A stretch of DNA of 45,950 nt from CAZLYK01 sp964563495. Its GTDB lineage: Bacteria; Acidobacteriota; Blastocatellia; RBC074. The position numbers and the translations under genes were made by a program. Below are positions 9,401-21,914 of the stretch, one piece after another. Positions within the stretch are counted from its first letter, which is position 1. Every line of letters begins with the position of its first letter. The notes beneath the pieces are model-generated. The model was not told the origin of the DNA. It did not search any database and was given only the letters and a program-made list of their open reading frames with translations. The stretch is from NCBI GenBank assembly GCA_964563495.1, contig CAZLYK010000033.1, forward strand, positions 1 through 45,950, read 5' to 3'.

Positions 9401-9683
9401 CCAGCGCGCATTGCGCGATGGAGGCAAGGATTTGAATGGCCGCCTGGCATACGCTTTTCGTCTCTCTACCGCGCGCAAGCCGTCGGCCGAGGAGCTGCGG
9501 GTGCTGCGCGAACTGTTGAACCGGCAACTGGCTCGATATCGAGGCGACAGAAAGGCCGCCGGTGAGCTGCTGCGCGTCGGCGAATCGGCAGCCGACCCCG
9601 CAATCGACCAGTCTGAGCTGGCCGCGTGGACCGTCGTCGCCAGCGCAATCCTGAATCTCGATGAGACGATTACCAAAGAATAA
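6468..9683 (+). CDS. Planctomycete-type cytochrome c / DUF1549 / LamG / DUF1553 protein
   Basis: This 1071-aa exported protein is of the PSCyt1-PSCyt2-PSD1 type. The GTG start follows CGGAGG by 6 nt, and a signal peptide covers residues about 5-27. Residues about 36-125 are a PSCyt1 haem domain with C50-F-T-C53-H54. DUF1549 follows (about 150-360), with a second CxxCH-like site in GCARCHTHKYDP. A LamG/concanavalin-like insert occupies about 430-650, and DUF1553 about 740-1000. Such proteins are encoded beside DUF1501 proteins in Planctomycetes and Acidobacteriota, and are proposed to act in polysaccharide breakdown at the cell surface; the biochemistry is unproven. The DUF1501 partner lies directly downstream. 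Confidence 0.9.
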   Translation: MKRKIQLSILAFGLSITVSALINNGASADKTKVKSIDFNREIRPILSDNCFTCHGPDEKQRMAKLRLDTKDGAFAKEGVITPGNSAQSRLIRRVTSKDPNVVMPPPESGHKLTEKQIELLKRWIDEGAQWNEHWAYLPPKRPEVPQVKNSTWVRNPIDNFILARLEREGLAPSPEADKVILLRRVYFDLTGLPPSPAEVDAYLADSSAGAYEKVVDRLLASPRYGERMAMPWLDLARYADTHGYHIDSHRDMWPWRDWLIKAFNQNKPFDQFTIEQIAGDLQPDATTDQKIASGFNRNHMINFEGGAIPEEYLNEYIVDRVEATATTWLGMTMGCARCHTHKYDPISQKEFYQFYAFFNSVPEKGLDGQRGNAMPILTLPKDDQKARQKALVAAMRDLEDALSEKNIAPLQEDWEKLYLGKVAAAPTRDLTAHFELDGSLADSSGRYRHGRTVKGDPSFGGGQVSRAVYLDGQTLLSFGNAGQFERNDPFTLAVWMRPNIGKVGNYVLEKIEDEKTRRGYELLFEQTELFDIQKWAVPLTIRLIAEWPEKAIQLRTKELFYSDEWKHLTIAYDGSGKAAGLRVYLNGAPQEVEVIQDKLDGSIKTSADLRVGDKATGRAYSGGIDDLRLYSCALTPGEIEQLAVDYPVHSILSGVSGKRTKDEDKRLREYFLTRIAGDSIKRQYAELKNLRKEKETLEKEILNVMVMGGQKMSRETYILARGDYRNKTDKVTPGIPAVLPPLQVRAGDDGAKPPNRLDLARWLVDLNHPLTARVAVNRFWQMYFGYGIVKTSEDFGSQGEPPVHPELLDWLATEFTRSGWDIKAMQRLIVTSAAYRQASKVTPALLEKDPENRLLARGPRLRLPAEVVRDNALAVSGLLNDEIGGPSVFPYQPAGIWEELAFGDGFSAQNYVMSHGKDLYRRSMYTFWKRTAPPATLATFDAPDREKCVARRALTNTPLQALVLMNDPTYIEASRALAQRALRDGGKDLNGRLAYAFRLSTARKPSAEELRVLRELLNRQLARYRGDRKAAGELLRVGESAADPAIDQSELAAWTVVASAILNLDETITKE

Positions 9684-9727
9684 ATAGGCGGGATCGATAG
9701 GGTTGATCTTGTCAATCCTGTCTATTT
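9682..9727. repeat. Short, degenerate palindromic element
   Basis: AATAGGCGGGATCGATAGGG pairs imperfectly with the returning arm ending CAATCCTGTCTATT. It fills the gap between the DUF1549/DUF1553 gene, whose TAA it abuts, and the Shine-Dalgarno sequence of the DUF1501 gene. It looks like a decayed or internally deleted copy. Confidence 0.75.
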
Positions 9728-9741
9728 TACAGGGAGAAATA

Positions 9742-11202
<1,461 letters not shown>

Positions 11203-11205
11203 GAG

Positions 11206-11293
11206 AAATAGACAGGATTGACGGGATTTGACCGGATTAAACAGGATTTTTATCCTGTTTAATCCGGTCAAATCCCGTCAATCCTGTCTATTT
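11206..11293. repeat. Perfect palindromic element between convergent genes
   Basis: Arms 11206-11247 and 11252-11293 are perfect 42-bp inverted copies around TTTT. The inner sequence (GACGGGATTTGACCGG) is unlike other copies, yet both arms agree. It lies 3 nt after the DUF1501 stop, and the stop codon of the facing TerB-like gene (11288-11290) lies inside the right arm. Confidence 0.95.
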
Positions 11294-11863
11294 CTTATTG
11301 CCGATCTCTGTCGCGATGCGCGCGATGAGCAGCCGCTCCTCATCGGAGATCTTTCCAAAGCCCAGGATCCCGCCCGAGATCTCGGCGATTTTGGTGCAGT
11401 ATTCGACCAGATCCTGGCGCGTCGATTGTCGGTGATCCTCCGGCAGCGATTCAATCAGATAGTGCACGGCCCGTAGCGTGTTTTTGTAAAACTCCTCGGG
11501 AGGCGCTTGATCGAGCCAGCCCGACAGCTTCCGGTAAGCCGTTGTCTCTTTAGTGATTCCTCTGGCTTTGGCGATTTCGAGGATGCTTTCGCGCTCTTCA
11601 TCTGAAACTCCACCTTCGGCCCACGCCACCTGGACCAGCGGGGCCAGGTAGAGGAGCATGACTGTATCCGGGCTATAGCCCAGATCCTGGAGGGCTTCGA
11701 GCACATCCTGGTCGACGACGCCGGTGGCTTCGGCCAGATTCTTCAGCTCAGCCTCTTTAGCCGTCCGCGCGCGTATCTTCTCGATCAACTCGCTCTCTTT
11801 TTTACGGAAGTACTCGGTCTCAAGGCCTCGCTCACGTTCATCAAATATATTTTTATCAGGCAT
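11288..11863 (-). CDS. TerB-like helical protein of unknown function
   Basis: This 191-aa soluble protein is rich in Glu, Lys and Arg. Its central part (about residues 70-125, around VQVAWAEGGVSDEERESI) resembles the TerB/DjlA-type helical domain, in which an acidic loop precedes a D-E-E-R helix. A second DEER motif near the C-terminus (ISDEERLLIARIA) suggests an internal repeat. The first 30 residues (FDERERGLE and on) are charged and probably helical. No signal peptide is present, so it should be cytoplasmic. TerB-like domains occur in stress and metal-response systems, but no ter genes are nearby. The stop codon TAG is inside the palindromic element. The family call is moderate. Confidence 0.6.
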   Translation of the reverse strand: MPDKNIFDERERGLETEYFRKKESELIEKIRARTAKEAELKNLAEATGVVDQDVLEALQDLGYSPDTVMLLYLAPLVQVAWAEGGVSDEERESILEIAKARGITKETTAYRKLSGWLDQAPPEEFYKNTLRAVHYLIESLPEDHRQSTRQDLVEYCTKIAEISGGILGFGKISDEERLLIARIATEIGNKK

Positions 11864-11995
11864 GATGCCTCCTCTGCTTTAGACTATTTATTATTGAGGA
11901 TCTTATTAAATTTAGACCGATAGTTCAAAGCTAGCTCGGAACCGGCGCCGGCTCTCTCCAATTTCGACGAAGGCTGAAACGTCTTGTTTTATAAA

Positions 11996-12024
11996 TTGAC
12001 AAAGCCAAAGCCTGCCGCTACAGT
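11996..12024 (+). promoter_or_regulatory. Sigma-70 promoter for alaS
   Basis: A perfect -35 TTGACA (11996-12001), a 17-bp spacer and a TACAGT -10 (12019-12024) predict a start near 12031, giving a leader of about 33 nt before the alaS ATG. Confidence 0.6.
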
Positions 12025-12063
12025 TTGATTTTTGGACTTTGAGACTAACTTTATGCTGTGTAA

Positions 12064-14727
<2,664 letters not shown>

Positions 14728-14742
<15 letters not shown>

Positions 14743-14793
14743 CAGGATTATTGCAGGATTTGACAAGACAGAATCCTGTCAATCCTGTCTATT
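14728..14793. repeat. Palindromic element supplying the alaS tail and stop
   Basis: Outer arms 14728-14749 and 14772-14793 are perfect 22-bp inverted copies, with an unpaired TTGCAGGATTTGACAAGA-type centre. The alaS frame enters the left arm as AAT AGA CAG GAT TGA. The downstream permease gene starts 16 nt after the element. Confidence 0.93.
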
Positions 14794-14808
14794 CTCCACG
14801 ATAAATTC

Positions 14809-15912
<1,104 letters not shown>

Positions 15913-15914
15913 GC

Positions 15915-15999
15915 ATAGACAGGATTGACGGGATTTTTGCAGGATTGAACCAGATTATTTCTTGTCAAATCCTGCAAAAATCCCGTCAATCCTGTCTAT
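15915..15999. repeat. Palindromic element between permease and flippase genes
   Basis: Outer arms 15915-15946 and 15968-15999 are perfect 32-bp inverted copies carrying the GACGGG/CCCGTC variant. The central 21 nt are less well paired. The right arm is open in the frame of the next gene and would add about 17 spurious N-terminal residues if translated. Confidence 0.93.
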
Positions 16000-16012
16000 T
16001 AACGAAAGAGCA

Positions 16013-16999
16013 ATGAAATCCCGCCTATTAGCCCTCGTCTCCGCCGTCATCGGAATCGCGCTTTTTATCTACGTTATCGATCGGACCGGCCTCGATCAGA
16101 TCTGGGGACGAATAGGCGAGCTCGGCTGGGGCTTTCTGCTGATCATGATTATTTCATCGACGCGCTATCTATCGCGCAGCCTGGCCTGGCGTCAATCTCT
16201 GAATCCGGCGGAACGCAGTGTCGGTATCTGGGCGTTATGGCGCGCCCGGTTGGCCGGGGAATCTCTTGGCGACCTGACCATCGGCCCGGTCGTGGCCGAA
16301 CCTCTGCGGCTGGTGGCGTTGGGAGACAATCTCTCTTTGCCGGCCGGCGCATCATCGCTCGCGATCGAGAATATCTCCTACACAATCTCAAGCTCAGTCA
16401 TGGTCATGGCCGGAGCCATGACCATGCTCCTCAGCTTCGGGCTCAATGAGTCTTTGCGAAACGCCATGATCGTCGCGCTGGCCGTAGTCGCGGTCGTGAC
16501 CCTGGCTTCAGTACTGACGATTAAACGAAGATGGAAGCTCGGCTCCAACTTGATCTCATTTATCTGTCACTGGTCGATCAGGGATCCTCAAAAACTACAG
16601 GCGATAGAGGAGAAACTCGACCACCTCCGCTCGATCGAGGATGTGGTTTTCGACTTTTATGCTCGACGCCCAAAGGACTTCCTTCTCGTCGTGCTCTTTC
16701 ACGCGGCTTTCCACCTGGCCGGGGTGGTCGAAATTTACGCGACCATGAGATTGATTGGCGCTGATCTGAATCCGGCGACGGCGTTTTTAATGGAGACCGT
16801 CAACCGGGCGATCAATATTGCCTTTGTCTTTGTCCCCGCGCTGGTTGGCGTAGACGAATTCGGAACCAAACAGTTGGTCGAGATCCTGGGCTTCGACGGA
16901 TCTTTCGGGGTCGCGCTGGCGATCATCCGCAAAATCCGCATCTTCTTCTGGATCGGAGTCGGGCTGCTGTTTCTGGCTCAGGCGCGGAGGAAACGATGA
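16013..16999 (+). CDS. Flippase-like membrane protein (lysylphosphatidylglycerol synthase TM family, HpnL-like)
   Basis: This 328-aa protein has about seven or eight hydrophobic helices and belongs to the UPF0104 / LPG-synthase transmembrane superfamily. The ATG at 16013 is chosen because the upstream frame is translated repeat. The superfamily includes the membrane half of MprF and HpnL, a hopanoid-associated protein. The signature-like segment VNRAINIAFVFVPALVGVDEFGTKQL is C-terminal. It overlaps the next gene by ATGA (4 nt), implying translational coupling with a ChbG/HpnK-type deacetylase. Flipping or trafficking of a glyco- or hopanoid lipid is an inference from this pairing. Confidence 0.8.
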   Translation: MKSRLLALVSAVIGIALFIYVIDRTGLDQIWGRIGELGWGFLLIMIISSTRYLSRSLAWRQSLNPAERSVGIWALWRARLAGESLGDLTIGPVVAEPLRLVALGDNLSLPAGASSLAIENISYTISSSVMVMAGAMTMLLSFGLNESLRNAMIVALAVVAVVTLASVLTIKRRWKLGSNLISFICHWSIRDPQKLQAIEEKLDHLRSIEDVVFDFYARRPKDFLLVVLFHAAFHLAGVVEIYATMRLIGADLNPATAFLMETVNRAINIAFVFVPALVGVDEFGTKQLVEILGFDGSFGVALAIIRKIRIFFWIGVGLLFLAQARRKR

Positions 17000-17847
17000 G
17001 GTTTCTGATCGTCAACGCCGACGATTTCGGCCTGAGTTCCGGGGTCAACCGCGCCGTGATCGACGGTCATACTCGCGGCCTGATTACCAGCGCGACAATC
17101 ATGGTGAATATGCCGGCTTTCGATCAAGCGGCGCGATTGGCAAAAGCACATCCGTCGCTAGGCGTCGGGCTGCATTTCAACATCACGCAGAGGCGCCCCG
17201 TAGCCGATCCGGCACTGGTGCGCAGCCTGACCGATCAGGCAGGTGAGTTTCTGGGGACCAGCACGGCGCTGGCCGGGCGGGCTTTGCTGGGACGTTTAAA
17301 TGCTGAAGAGGTTGCCATCGAGCTGCGCGCGCAGATCGAAAAGGCGCTCGATGCCGGCTTGACGCTGACTCATCTCGACAGCCATAAACACGCGCACGTC
17401 CTGCCTCAGGTCTTTCGCGCGATCACGGAGACGATCAAGGATTACGGCATCGGAGCCGTCCGCCTGCCGCGCGAAAAGATCGATTTGAGATCGCGCGGGC
17501 TTTTGTCTCAGAGTCTGACAGCGTTCGTCCTATCTCGGCTTTCCCGTCTGCATGAAGGAAGGATGCGAGCGCATGGGATCAAGACTGCGGGGGCCTTCTT
17601 CGGCATCAGGCAAACCGGATTTTGGACGGCGGCCTGGCTGAAGGATCTGATCGGGCGATTGCCGGAAGGGACGAGCGAGCTCATGTGCCATCCGGGCTAT
17701 CGGGATCAAACACTGCCGGTTAAAACGCGCCTGGTCGGATCGCGGCTGACCGAAATTGAGCTGCTGACCTCGCCCGAGATCATCTCTTTTGTGCGCGGAT
17801 TGGGCATAAAGTTGATCAACTATTCAGAGGTGAATAGACAGGATTGA
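16996..17847 (+). CDS. ChbG/HpnK family carbohydrate deacetylase
   Basis: This 283-aa YdjC/ChbG/HpnK-type deacetylase removes an N-acetyl group from a glycan or glycolipid. The conserved NADDFG (Asp9/Asp10), His60 in GVGLHFN and the THLDSHKHAH segment (His126-His134) supply the metal site and catalytic residues. HpnK homologues deacetylate N-acetylglucosaminyl hopanoid, and ChbG homologues act on chitobiose. Coupling by ATGA to an HpnL-like protein favours a lipid-linked substrate, but hopanoid synthesis genes are not in the window. The C-terminal NRQD and the TGA stop are encoded by the palindromic element at 17833. Confidence 0.85.
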   Translation: MRFLIVNADDFGLSSGVNRAVIDGHTRGLITSATIMVNMPAFDQAARLAKAHPSLGVGLHFNITQRRPVADPALVRSLTDQAGEFLGTSTALAGRALLGRLNAEEVAIELRAQIEKALDAGLTLTHLDSHKHAHVLPQVFRAITETIKDYGIGAVRLPREKIDLRSRGLLSQSLTAFVLSRLSRLHEGRMRAHGIKTAGAFFGIRQTGFWTAAWLKDLIGRLPEGTSELMCHPGYRDQTLPVKTRLVGSRLTEIELLTSPEIISFVRGLGIKLINYSEVNRQD

Positions 17848-17967
17848 CAGGATTTTTGCAGGATTAAACAGGATTGCTCAGGGAAAAATGATTATGATTA
17901 CCGCCAGAACATCTTCCCTGCAATAATCCTGTTTAATCCTGCAAAAATCCTGTCAATCCCGTCTATT
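17833..17967. repeat. Palindromic element carrying the stop codons of both convergent genes
   Basis: Arms 17833-17875 and 17925-17967 (43 bp) match with one mismatch around a 49-nt loop that contains a smaller CAGGGAA/TTCCCTG dyad. The left arm encodes NRQD-stop for the deacetylase. The right arm holds the TAG (17963-17965) of the facing FG-GAP gene. Confidence 0.93.
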
Positions 17968-20665
17968 TGACCCACGTCTTGAGGAGGTTGGCTGTTTTAC
18001 CATGGACGACCAGTTCGATGTCAATTTCGTTGCGGCCAGCGAGAGTGCGCGGGATCAGGGCATTGCATTGGTCCAGTCCAGCGTATGTATCCTGGGGGCC
18101 GGTGTAAAACACCTCGACAATGGTCCCGCCCAATTTGAGATTGACGAACGACAAACCGCTGTTGGCGCGGAATCCCGTCCCGTAGAGTATGAGAAACACC
18201 TTGTCGGTCTCGGGTCCGAGGTCGATCGGGATGGGCAGGTATATCTTTTGCACCTCGTCGTACTTGATGATCTGTTCGTAGGATTGGCTGCCGTCGGCTT
18301 TGACGCGCAGGATGTTGGCCGCCGCCAGTCCCTTGCCGCTTGCATCGGCGGAAAAAAGCGCGGGTGCGACCACGGTCACATTGACAGTGCCGATCGAAAC
18401 CGAGCCGTTGCTGCTCGTGATCGTCACCGTCGCCGTTCCGGTCGCGGTCCCTTTCGGCAGCAGATAGTTGACCTGAGCCGGATCGACGTAAAAGAGCGGA
18501 GCCGGTCGCTCGGTCCCCAGGCTGTCGCGGACGGTGACCCTGGTCCCTCCCAACTCCGTCGGCAATGGCAGTATCGTGGCCGACTGTGTCGTGGTCGAGA
18601 GGTTTGAGCCGAAGGCCGCAATGATCGATTCGCTCGCCAACTCATTCTCGTAGTAGCTCCCGGCCGAGACGCTCGTCACCACCCCGGGAATGATCAACAA
18701 TCCTGGAATCCAGCTGACCTGCAGTGATTCGGCTTTGTCGTTGACCACCAATCGCGTCACCGGCAGGTCGCCGAACGAGATCGCCAATTGACCCGGCGGG
18801 CTATTGGCCGGCAGGTTGAAGTTCAGGATCACGATCTCCCTTTTCCCGAAGGCCAGCGTTTGTCCCGCGGGAAACGCCAGCGCCAGGCCGACCCTCCCTT
18901 GGGTGACCTGTGAGTGATTGACCAGCAGCTGAGCGTTTGACGCATCCGGCCCCAGGACGGCGCTGACGAAACCCAGGCGCGCCGGATCGAAACCGACGCT
19001 GAAACCGAAGGCATTCTCGTTGCCCAGCGAATCACACTCGATCGTCATGGCTACCGGCTGGCCCACCCGCGCCATCGCGCCAACCGCCCGGACCGCCCTC
19101 GGCTGCCCGCTACCGGGACTGACAAAAACATAGGAAGCACCGGCCAGGGAGGCCGCGTTGTTGGACTGGTCACCGTTGACGCCGGTGGCGTTGCTGTCCT
19201 CAAAGTAAGCCCCGACCACGACTGTCTCGCCCGAGACCGCGACGGAGTTGCCGAAGTAGTCATACGCTTCCGTGTTGGAGGCTTTGAGGTAGGCCTGCTG
19301 GCTCCAGACCCCCGCGCTACGCGTGAAGATATAGACCGCACCGGCTAGAGAGGCCGCGTTGTTGCTCTGGTCGCCGTTGACGCCGGTGGCATTGCTGGAC
19401 TCACCAACCGCCCCGACCACAACCGTCTCGCCCGTGACCGCGACGGAGTAGCCAAAGCCGTCCTCCGTCTGTGTGTTGGAGGCTTTGAGGTAGGCCTGCT
19501 GGCTCCAGACACCTGCGCTACGCGTGAAGACATAGACCGCGCCCGAGTCTGGGGCCGTGTTGTTGTTCTGGTCGCCGTTGACGCCGGTGGCGTTGCAGGA
19601 CTCACCGGGCGCCCCGACTACGATCGTCTCGTCAGAGTTCACAACCGAGTAGCCGAAGACGTCCTCCGTCTCCGTGTTGGAGGCTTTGAGGTAGGCCTGC
19701 TGGCTCCAGACACCCGCGTTCCGGGTGAAGACATAGGCCGCGCCGGAGGCCGGAGCCGCATTGTTGCTCTGGTCGCCGTTGACGCCGGTGGCGTTGCTCG
19801 ACTCGCCAGGCGCCCCGACCACGACTGTCTCGCCCGAGACCGCGACGGAGTAGCCGAAGTAGTCCTTCATCCCCGTGTTGGAGGCTTTGAGGTAGGCCTG
19901 CTGGCTCCAGACACCCGCGTTCCGGGTGAAAACATAGGCCGCGCCGGCCTCCAGGACCGTGTCGTTGCTCTGGTTGCCGTTGACCCCGGTGGCGTTGCTG
20001 GCCTCAAAGTGCGCCCCGACCACGACTGTCTCGCCCGAGACCGCGACGGAGAAGCCGAATTCGTCCCCCATCCCCGTGTTGGAGGCTTTGAGGTAGGCCT
20101 GCTGGCTCCAGACACCCGCACTCCGCGTAAAGATATAGGCCGCGCCGGAGTGGGGAGCCGTGTTGTTGCTCTGGTCTCCGTTGACGCCCGTAGCGTTGCT
20201 GGACTCCCTGATCGCCCCGACCACGATCGTGTCTCCAGAGACCGCGACTGAGTGGCCGAAGACGTCGTCCGCCTCCGTGTTGGAGGCTTTGAGGTAGGCC
20301 TGCTGGCTCCAGACGCCCTCGCTGCTACGCGTGAAGACATAGACCGCACCGGCGCCGCGCGCGACCTTATTGTTCTGGTCGCCGTTGACGCCGGTGGCAT
20401 TGCTGTCTTCAAGGGGCGCCCCGACCACGACCGTCTCGCCCGAGATCGCAACGGAGTGGCCGAACCAGTCCTCTATTCCCGTGTTGGAGGCTTTGAGGTA
20501 GGCCTGCTGTACCGTTTCAGCCAGCGACTCGGACAGTCCCTGCTGTTTGAGAAACGCGCCTCTTCCCCCAGCACCCGCTGTCACCGATTCGTGTCGTATC
20601 ACAGGAACCAAAAACGCTGCCAGAACAAAAGCAGCGCCTACAATCAGAAAGAACTTCCGTTTCAT
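17963..20665 (-). CDS. Secreted seven-repeat FG-GAP propeller / cohesin-like / TIGR03437 protein
   Basis: This 900-aa secreted protein starts at 20665 after AAGGAAG on the minus strand. A signal peptide is followed, from about residue 53 to 525, by seven FG-GAP_2 repeats of about 67 aa. Each reads QQAYLKASNT, then FG-x-SVAVSGETVVVGA, SNATGVNGDQ and GA-x-YVFTR. Seven blades match a complete integrin-like beta-propeller. Residues about 530-655 are cohesin-like and about 660-900 are TIGR03437; both are nearly identical to the gene at 5021-6277. No dockerin or enzyme domain is present. A surface or adhesive role is plausible but unproven. The near-identity of the repeats suggests recent amplification or conversion. 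A sigma-54-like site lies upstream. Confidence 0.88.
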   Translation of the reverse strand: MKRKFFLIVGAAFVLAAFLVPVIRHESVTAGAGGRGAFLKQQGLSESLAETVQQAYLKASNTGIEDWFGHSVAISGETVVVGAPLEDSNATGVNGDQNNKVARGAGAVYVFTRSSEGVWSQQAYLKASNTEADDVFGHSVAVSGDTIVVGAIRESSNATGVNGDQSNNTAPHSGAAYIFTRSAGVWSQQAYLKASNTGMGDEFGFSVAVSGETVVVGAHFEASNATGVNGNQSNDTVLEAGAAYVFTRNAGVWSQQAYLKASNTGMKDYFGYSVAVSGETVVVGAPGESSNATGVNGDQSNNAAPASGAAYVFTRNAGVWSQQAYLKASNTETEDVFGYSVVNSDETIVVGAPGESCNATGVNGDQNNNTAPDSGAVYVFTRSAGVWSQQAYLKASNTQTEDGFGYSVAVTGETVVVGAVGESSNATGVNGDQSNNAASLAGAVYIFTRSAGVWSQQAYLKASNTEAYDYFGNSVAVSGETVVVGAYFEDSNATGVNGDQSNNAASLAGASYVFVSPGSGQPRAVRAVGAMARVGQPVAMTIECDSLGNENAFGFSVGFDPARLGFVSAVLGPDASNAQLLVNHSQVTQGRVGLALAFPAGQTLAFGKREIVILNFNLPANSPPGQLAISFGDLPVTRLVVNDKAESLQVSWIPGLLIIPGVVTSVSAGSYYENELASESIIAAFGSNLSTTTQSATILPLPTELGGTRVTVRDSLGTERPAPLFYVDPAQVNYLLPKGTATGTATVTITSSNGSVSIGTVNVTVVAPALFSADASGKGLAAANILRVKADGSQSYEQIIKYDEVQKIYLPIPIDLGPETDKVFLILYGTGFRANSGLSFVNLKLGGTIVEVFYTGPQDTYAGLDQCNALIPRTLAGRNEIDIELVVHGKTANLLKTWVK
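19117..20515 (-). repeat. Seven tandem 201-204-bp coding repeats
   Basis: The segment GAGGCTTTGAGGTAGGCCTG recurs seven times about every 201 bp on the plus strand (near 19280, 19480, 19681, 19882, 20083, 20285 and 20489). Copies differ mostly in the short segment after the conserved ASNT and around the variable loop before YVF. Confidence 0.93.
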
Positions 20666-20857
20666 AATAATCTTCCTTACAGTTTGTCACCCGGGGCTGA
20701 TGATTGATTCGTCCGGTCTTTAGCAACCGGCACGGATCAGCTCGATCTTGTTTAATGCGAGCTACCTGTCTTTTGTTGAAAGTATCGTTGTCGGGAGAGG
20801 CCTCGTCACCTATGTTGTGCGCAATCTTACCCACTTCATTCCCTTTCTGGGTAAGAC

Positions 20858-20874
20858 GGCAACTTTTGTACCAC
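20858..20874 (-). promoter_or_regulatory. Possible sigma-54 promoter of the FG-GAP gene
   Basis: The minus strand reads GTGGTACAAAAGTTGCC, with GG and GC 10 nt apart and TTGC intact, but two or three deviations from TGGCACG-N4-TTGCW. The predicted start is near 20847, giving a leader of about 180 nt before the ATG at 20665. It is weaker than the site at 4601-4620. Confidence 0.4.
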
Positions 20875-20888
20875 TCTGGCGATGTTAA

Positions 20889-21097
20889 TAAGGATGAACA
20901 AGATTGATCTTGTCTAATCCTGGATCAATGCTGTTCATCGTAATCAGTTTTTGGTGGCAGACAGACGGGGGGACGGGGCGACTGGGCGACTGGGCGATTG
21001 ATGATTCCATCCCCCCGTCGCCCGGTCGCCCAGTCGCCCAGTCGCCCCGTTCACTTGCCGCCAAAAACTGAGGGATTACTGTCAATCCTGTCTATTT
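20889..21097. repeat. Composite palindrome: GC-rich hairpin nested in AATAGACAGG-type arms
   Basis: The outer parts (AATAAGGATGAACAAGATTG near 20889 and CTGTCAATCCTGTCTATT before 21097) belong to the common element family. Between them, 20945-21070 is a different palindrome, starting CAGTTTTTGG and ending CCAAAAACTG, with internal GACTGGGC-type direct repeats facing GCCCAGTC-type repeats. The inner palindrome looks inserted into, or grown inside, an older copy. Confidence 0.75.
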
Positions 21098-21126
21098 TTG
21101 ACAAGCCTGATTTGACCGCTTACACT
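21098..21126 (+). promoter_or_regulatory. Sigma-70 promoter for the PuuD-like gene
   Basis: A perfect TTGACA (21098-21103), a 17-bp spacer and TACACT (21121-21126) predict a start near 21133. The -35 hexamer begins where the palindromic element ends. Confidence 0.6.
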
Positions 21127-21167
21127 CTCGATTTACCGGCTAACCTCGCGTAAGGAGTGTTAATCAA

Positions 21168-21914
21168 TTGCCTCGGTCGGATTCGTTGGCGGTCCCTGTG
21201 CGAAATCGCCCATTGATTGGGATTACGACACGTCTCGGCACGGAAGACACATTTTATCTGCGGCGTTATTACGCCGAGGCGGTCGAAGCCGGCGGCGGGA
21301 TACCCATCTACATTCCGCTGATCGCCGATCGGGAGTATCTGGCGGCGCTCGCTGAAAGGCTGGATGGGCTGGTGCTCTCCGGTAGCAACAGCGATCTGGA
21401 TCCGGTTTTATACGGTGAAGAACCCCACCCCAGACTGGGCGCGGTTATCCCGGAGCGCGACGAGACCGATCTGCTCTTGTTGGAGGTCGCCGAGGAGCGA
21501 GTGATCCCGGTTCTGGCGATCTGTTTCGGGATGCAGGCGCTCGGCGTCGCGCGCGGCGGTTCGCTGATTCAGGATATAGGGTCGCAGGTCGAGCGTCCGA
21601 TCAAGCACGAGCAGGGGAAGGTCTTCAATCGCCCGTCTCATTGGATCGAGATTGAGCCGGATTCGATGTTGGCCGATCTGGCGGGAGGGCGAACAGCGCG
21701 CGTCAATAGCAGTCACCACCAGGCGCTCAAAGACCCCGGCCGTGATCTGCGTGTGATCGCTCGCGCGGTCGATGGCGTGATCGAGGCCGTGATCGATACG
21801 AGGGTTGACCGGTTTGTTCTGGGTGTGCAATGGCATCCCGAAATCGGTTGGGAGAAGGATCGATTTTCAAAGGCGATCTTCGCCAAGTTCATTGAGGCAG
21901 CGAGAAAAAGATGA
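21168..21914 (+). CDS. Gamma-glutamyl-gamma-aminobutyrate hydrolase family protein (peptidase C26, PuuD-like)
   Basis: This 248-aa class I glutamine-amidotransferase-like hydrolase is cytoplasmic. The nucleophile is Cys119 in AICFGMQALG, and His223 and Glu225 in QWHPE complete the triad. The family cleaves gamma-glutamyl bonds, for example gamma-glutamyl-GABA in putrescine breakdown, but no puu genes are near, so the substrate is open. The start is TTG at 21168, 10 nt after AAGGAG; no better ATG precedes the conserved PLIGIT. It overlaps the next gene by ATGA, so hydrolase and exporter are probably translated together. Confidence 0.85.
   Translation: MPRSDSLAVPVRNRPLIGITTRLGTEDTFYLRRYYAEAVEAGGGIPIYIPLIADREYLAALAERLDGLVLSGSNSDLDPVLYGEEPHPRLGAVIPERDETDLLLLEVAEERVIPVLAICFGMQALGVARGGSLIQDIGSQVERPIKHEQGKVFNRPSHWIEIEPDSMLADLAGGRTARVNSSHHQALKDPGRDLRVIARAVDGVIEAVIDTRVDRFVLGVQWHPEIGWEKDRFSKAIFAKFIEAARKR

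Larger units (their letters stand above)
20666..21167. other. 502-bp gene-free interval
   Basis: Going rightwards it contains the leader of the minus-strand FG-GAP gene, a sigma-54-like site, a composite element in which a GC-rich palindrome sits inside AATAGACAGG-type arms, and the promoter and Shine-Dalgarno sequence of the PuuD-like gene. A minus-strand frame overlapping the start of the FG-GAP gene (up to 20834) has no support. Confidence 0.7.

Noticed and set aside
15962..16012. N-terminal extension of the flippase-like protein (SNPAKIPSILSI and so on)
   Set aside because: It is translated right-arm repeat sequence. The same peptide type appears before hisIE and the DUF1501 gene, so it reflects the open third frame of the element rather than real protein.
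20517..20834. Minus-strand frame of 105 codons overlapping the FG-GAP start
   Set aside because: It uses another frame of the leader and signal-peptide region and ends inside the first repeat; there is no ribosome-binding site or conservation.
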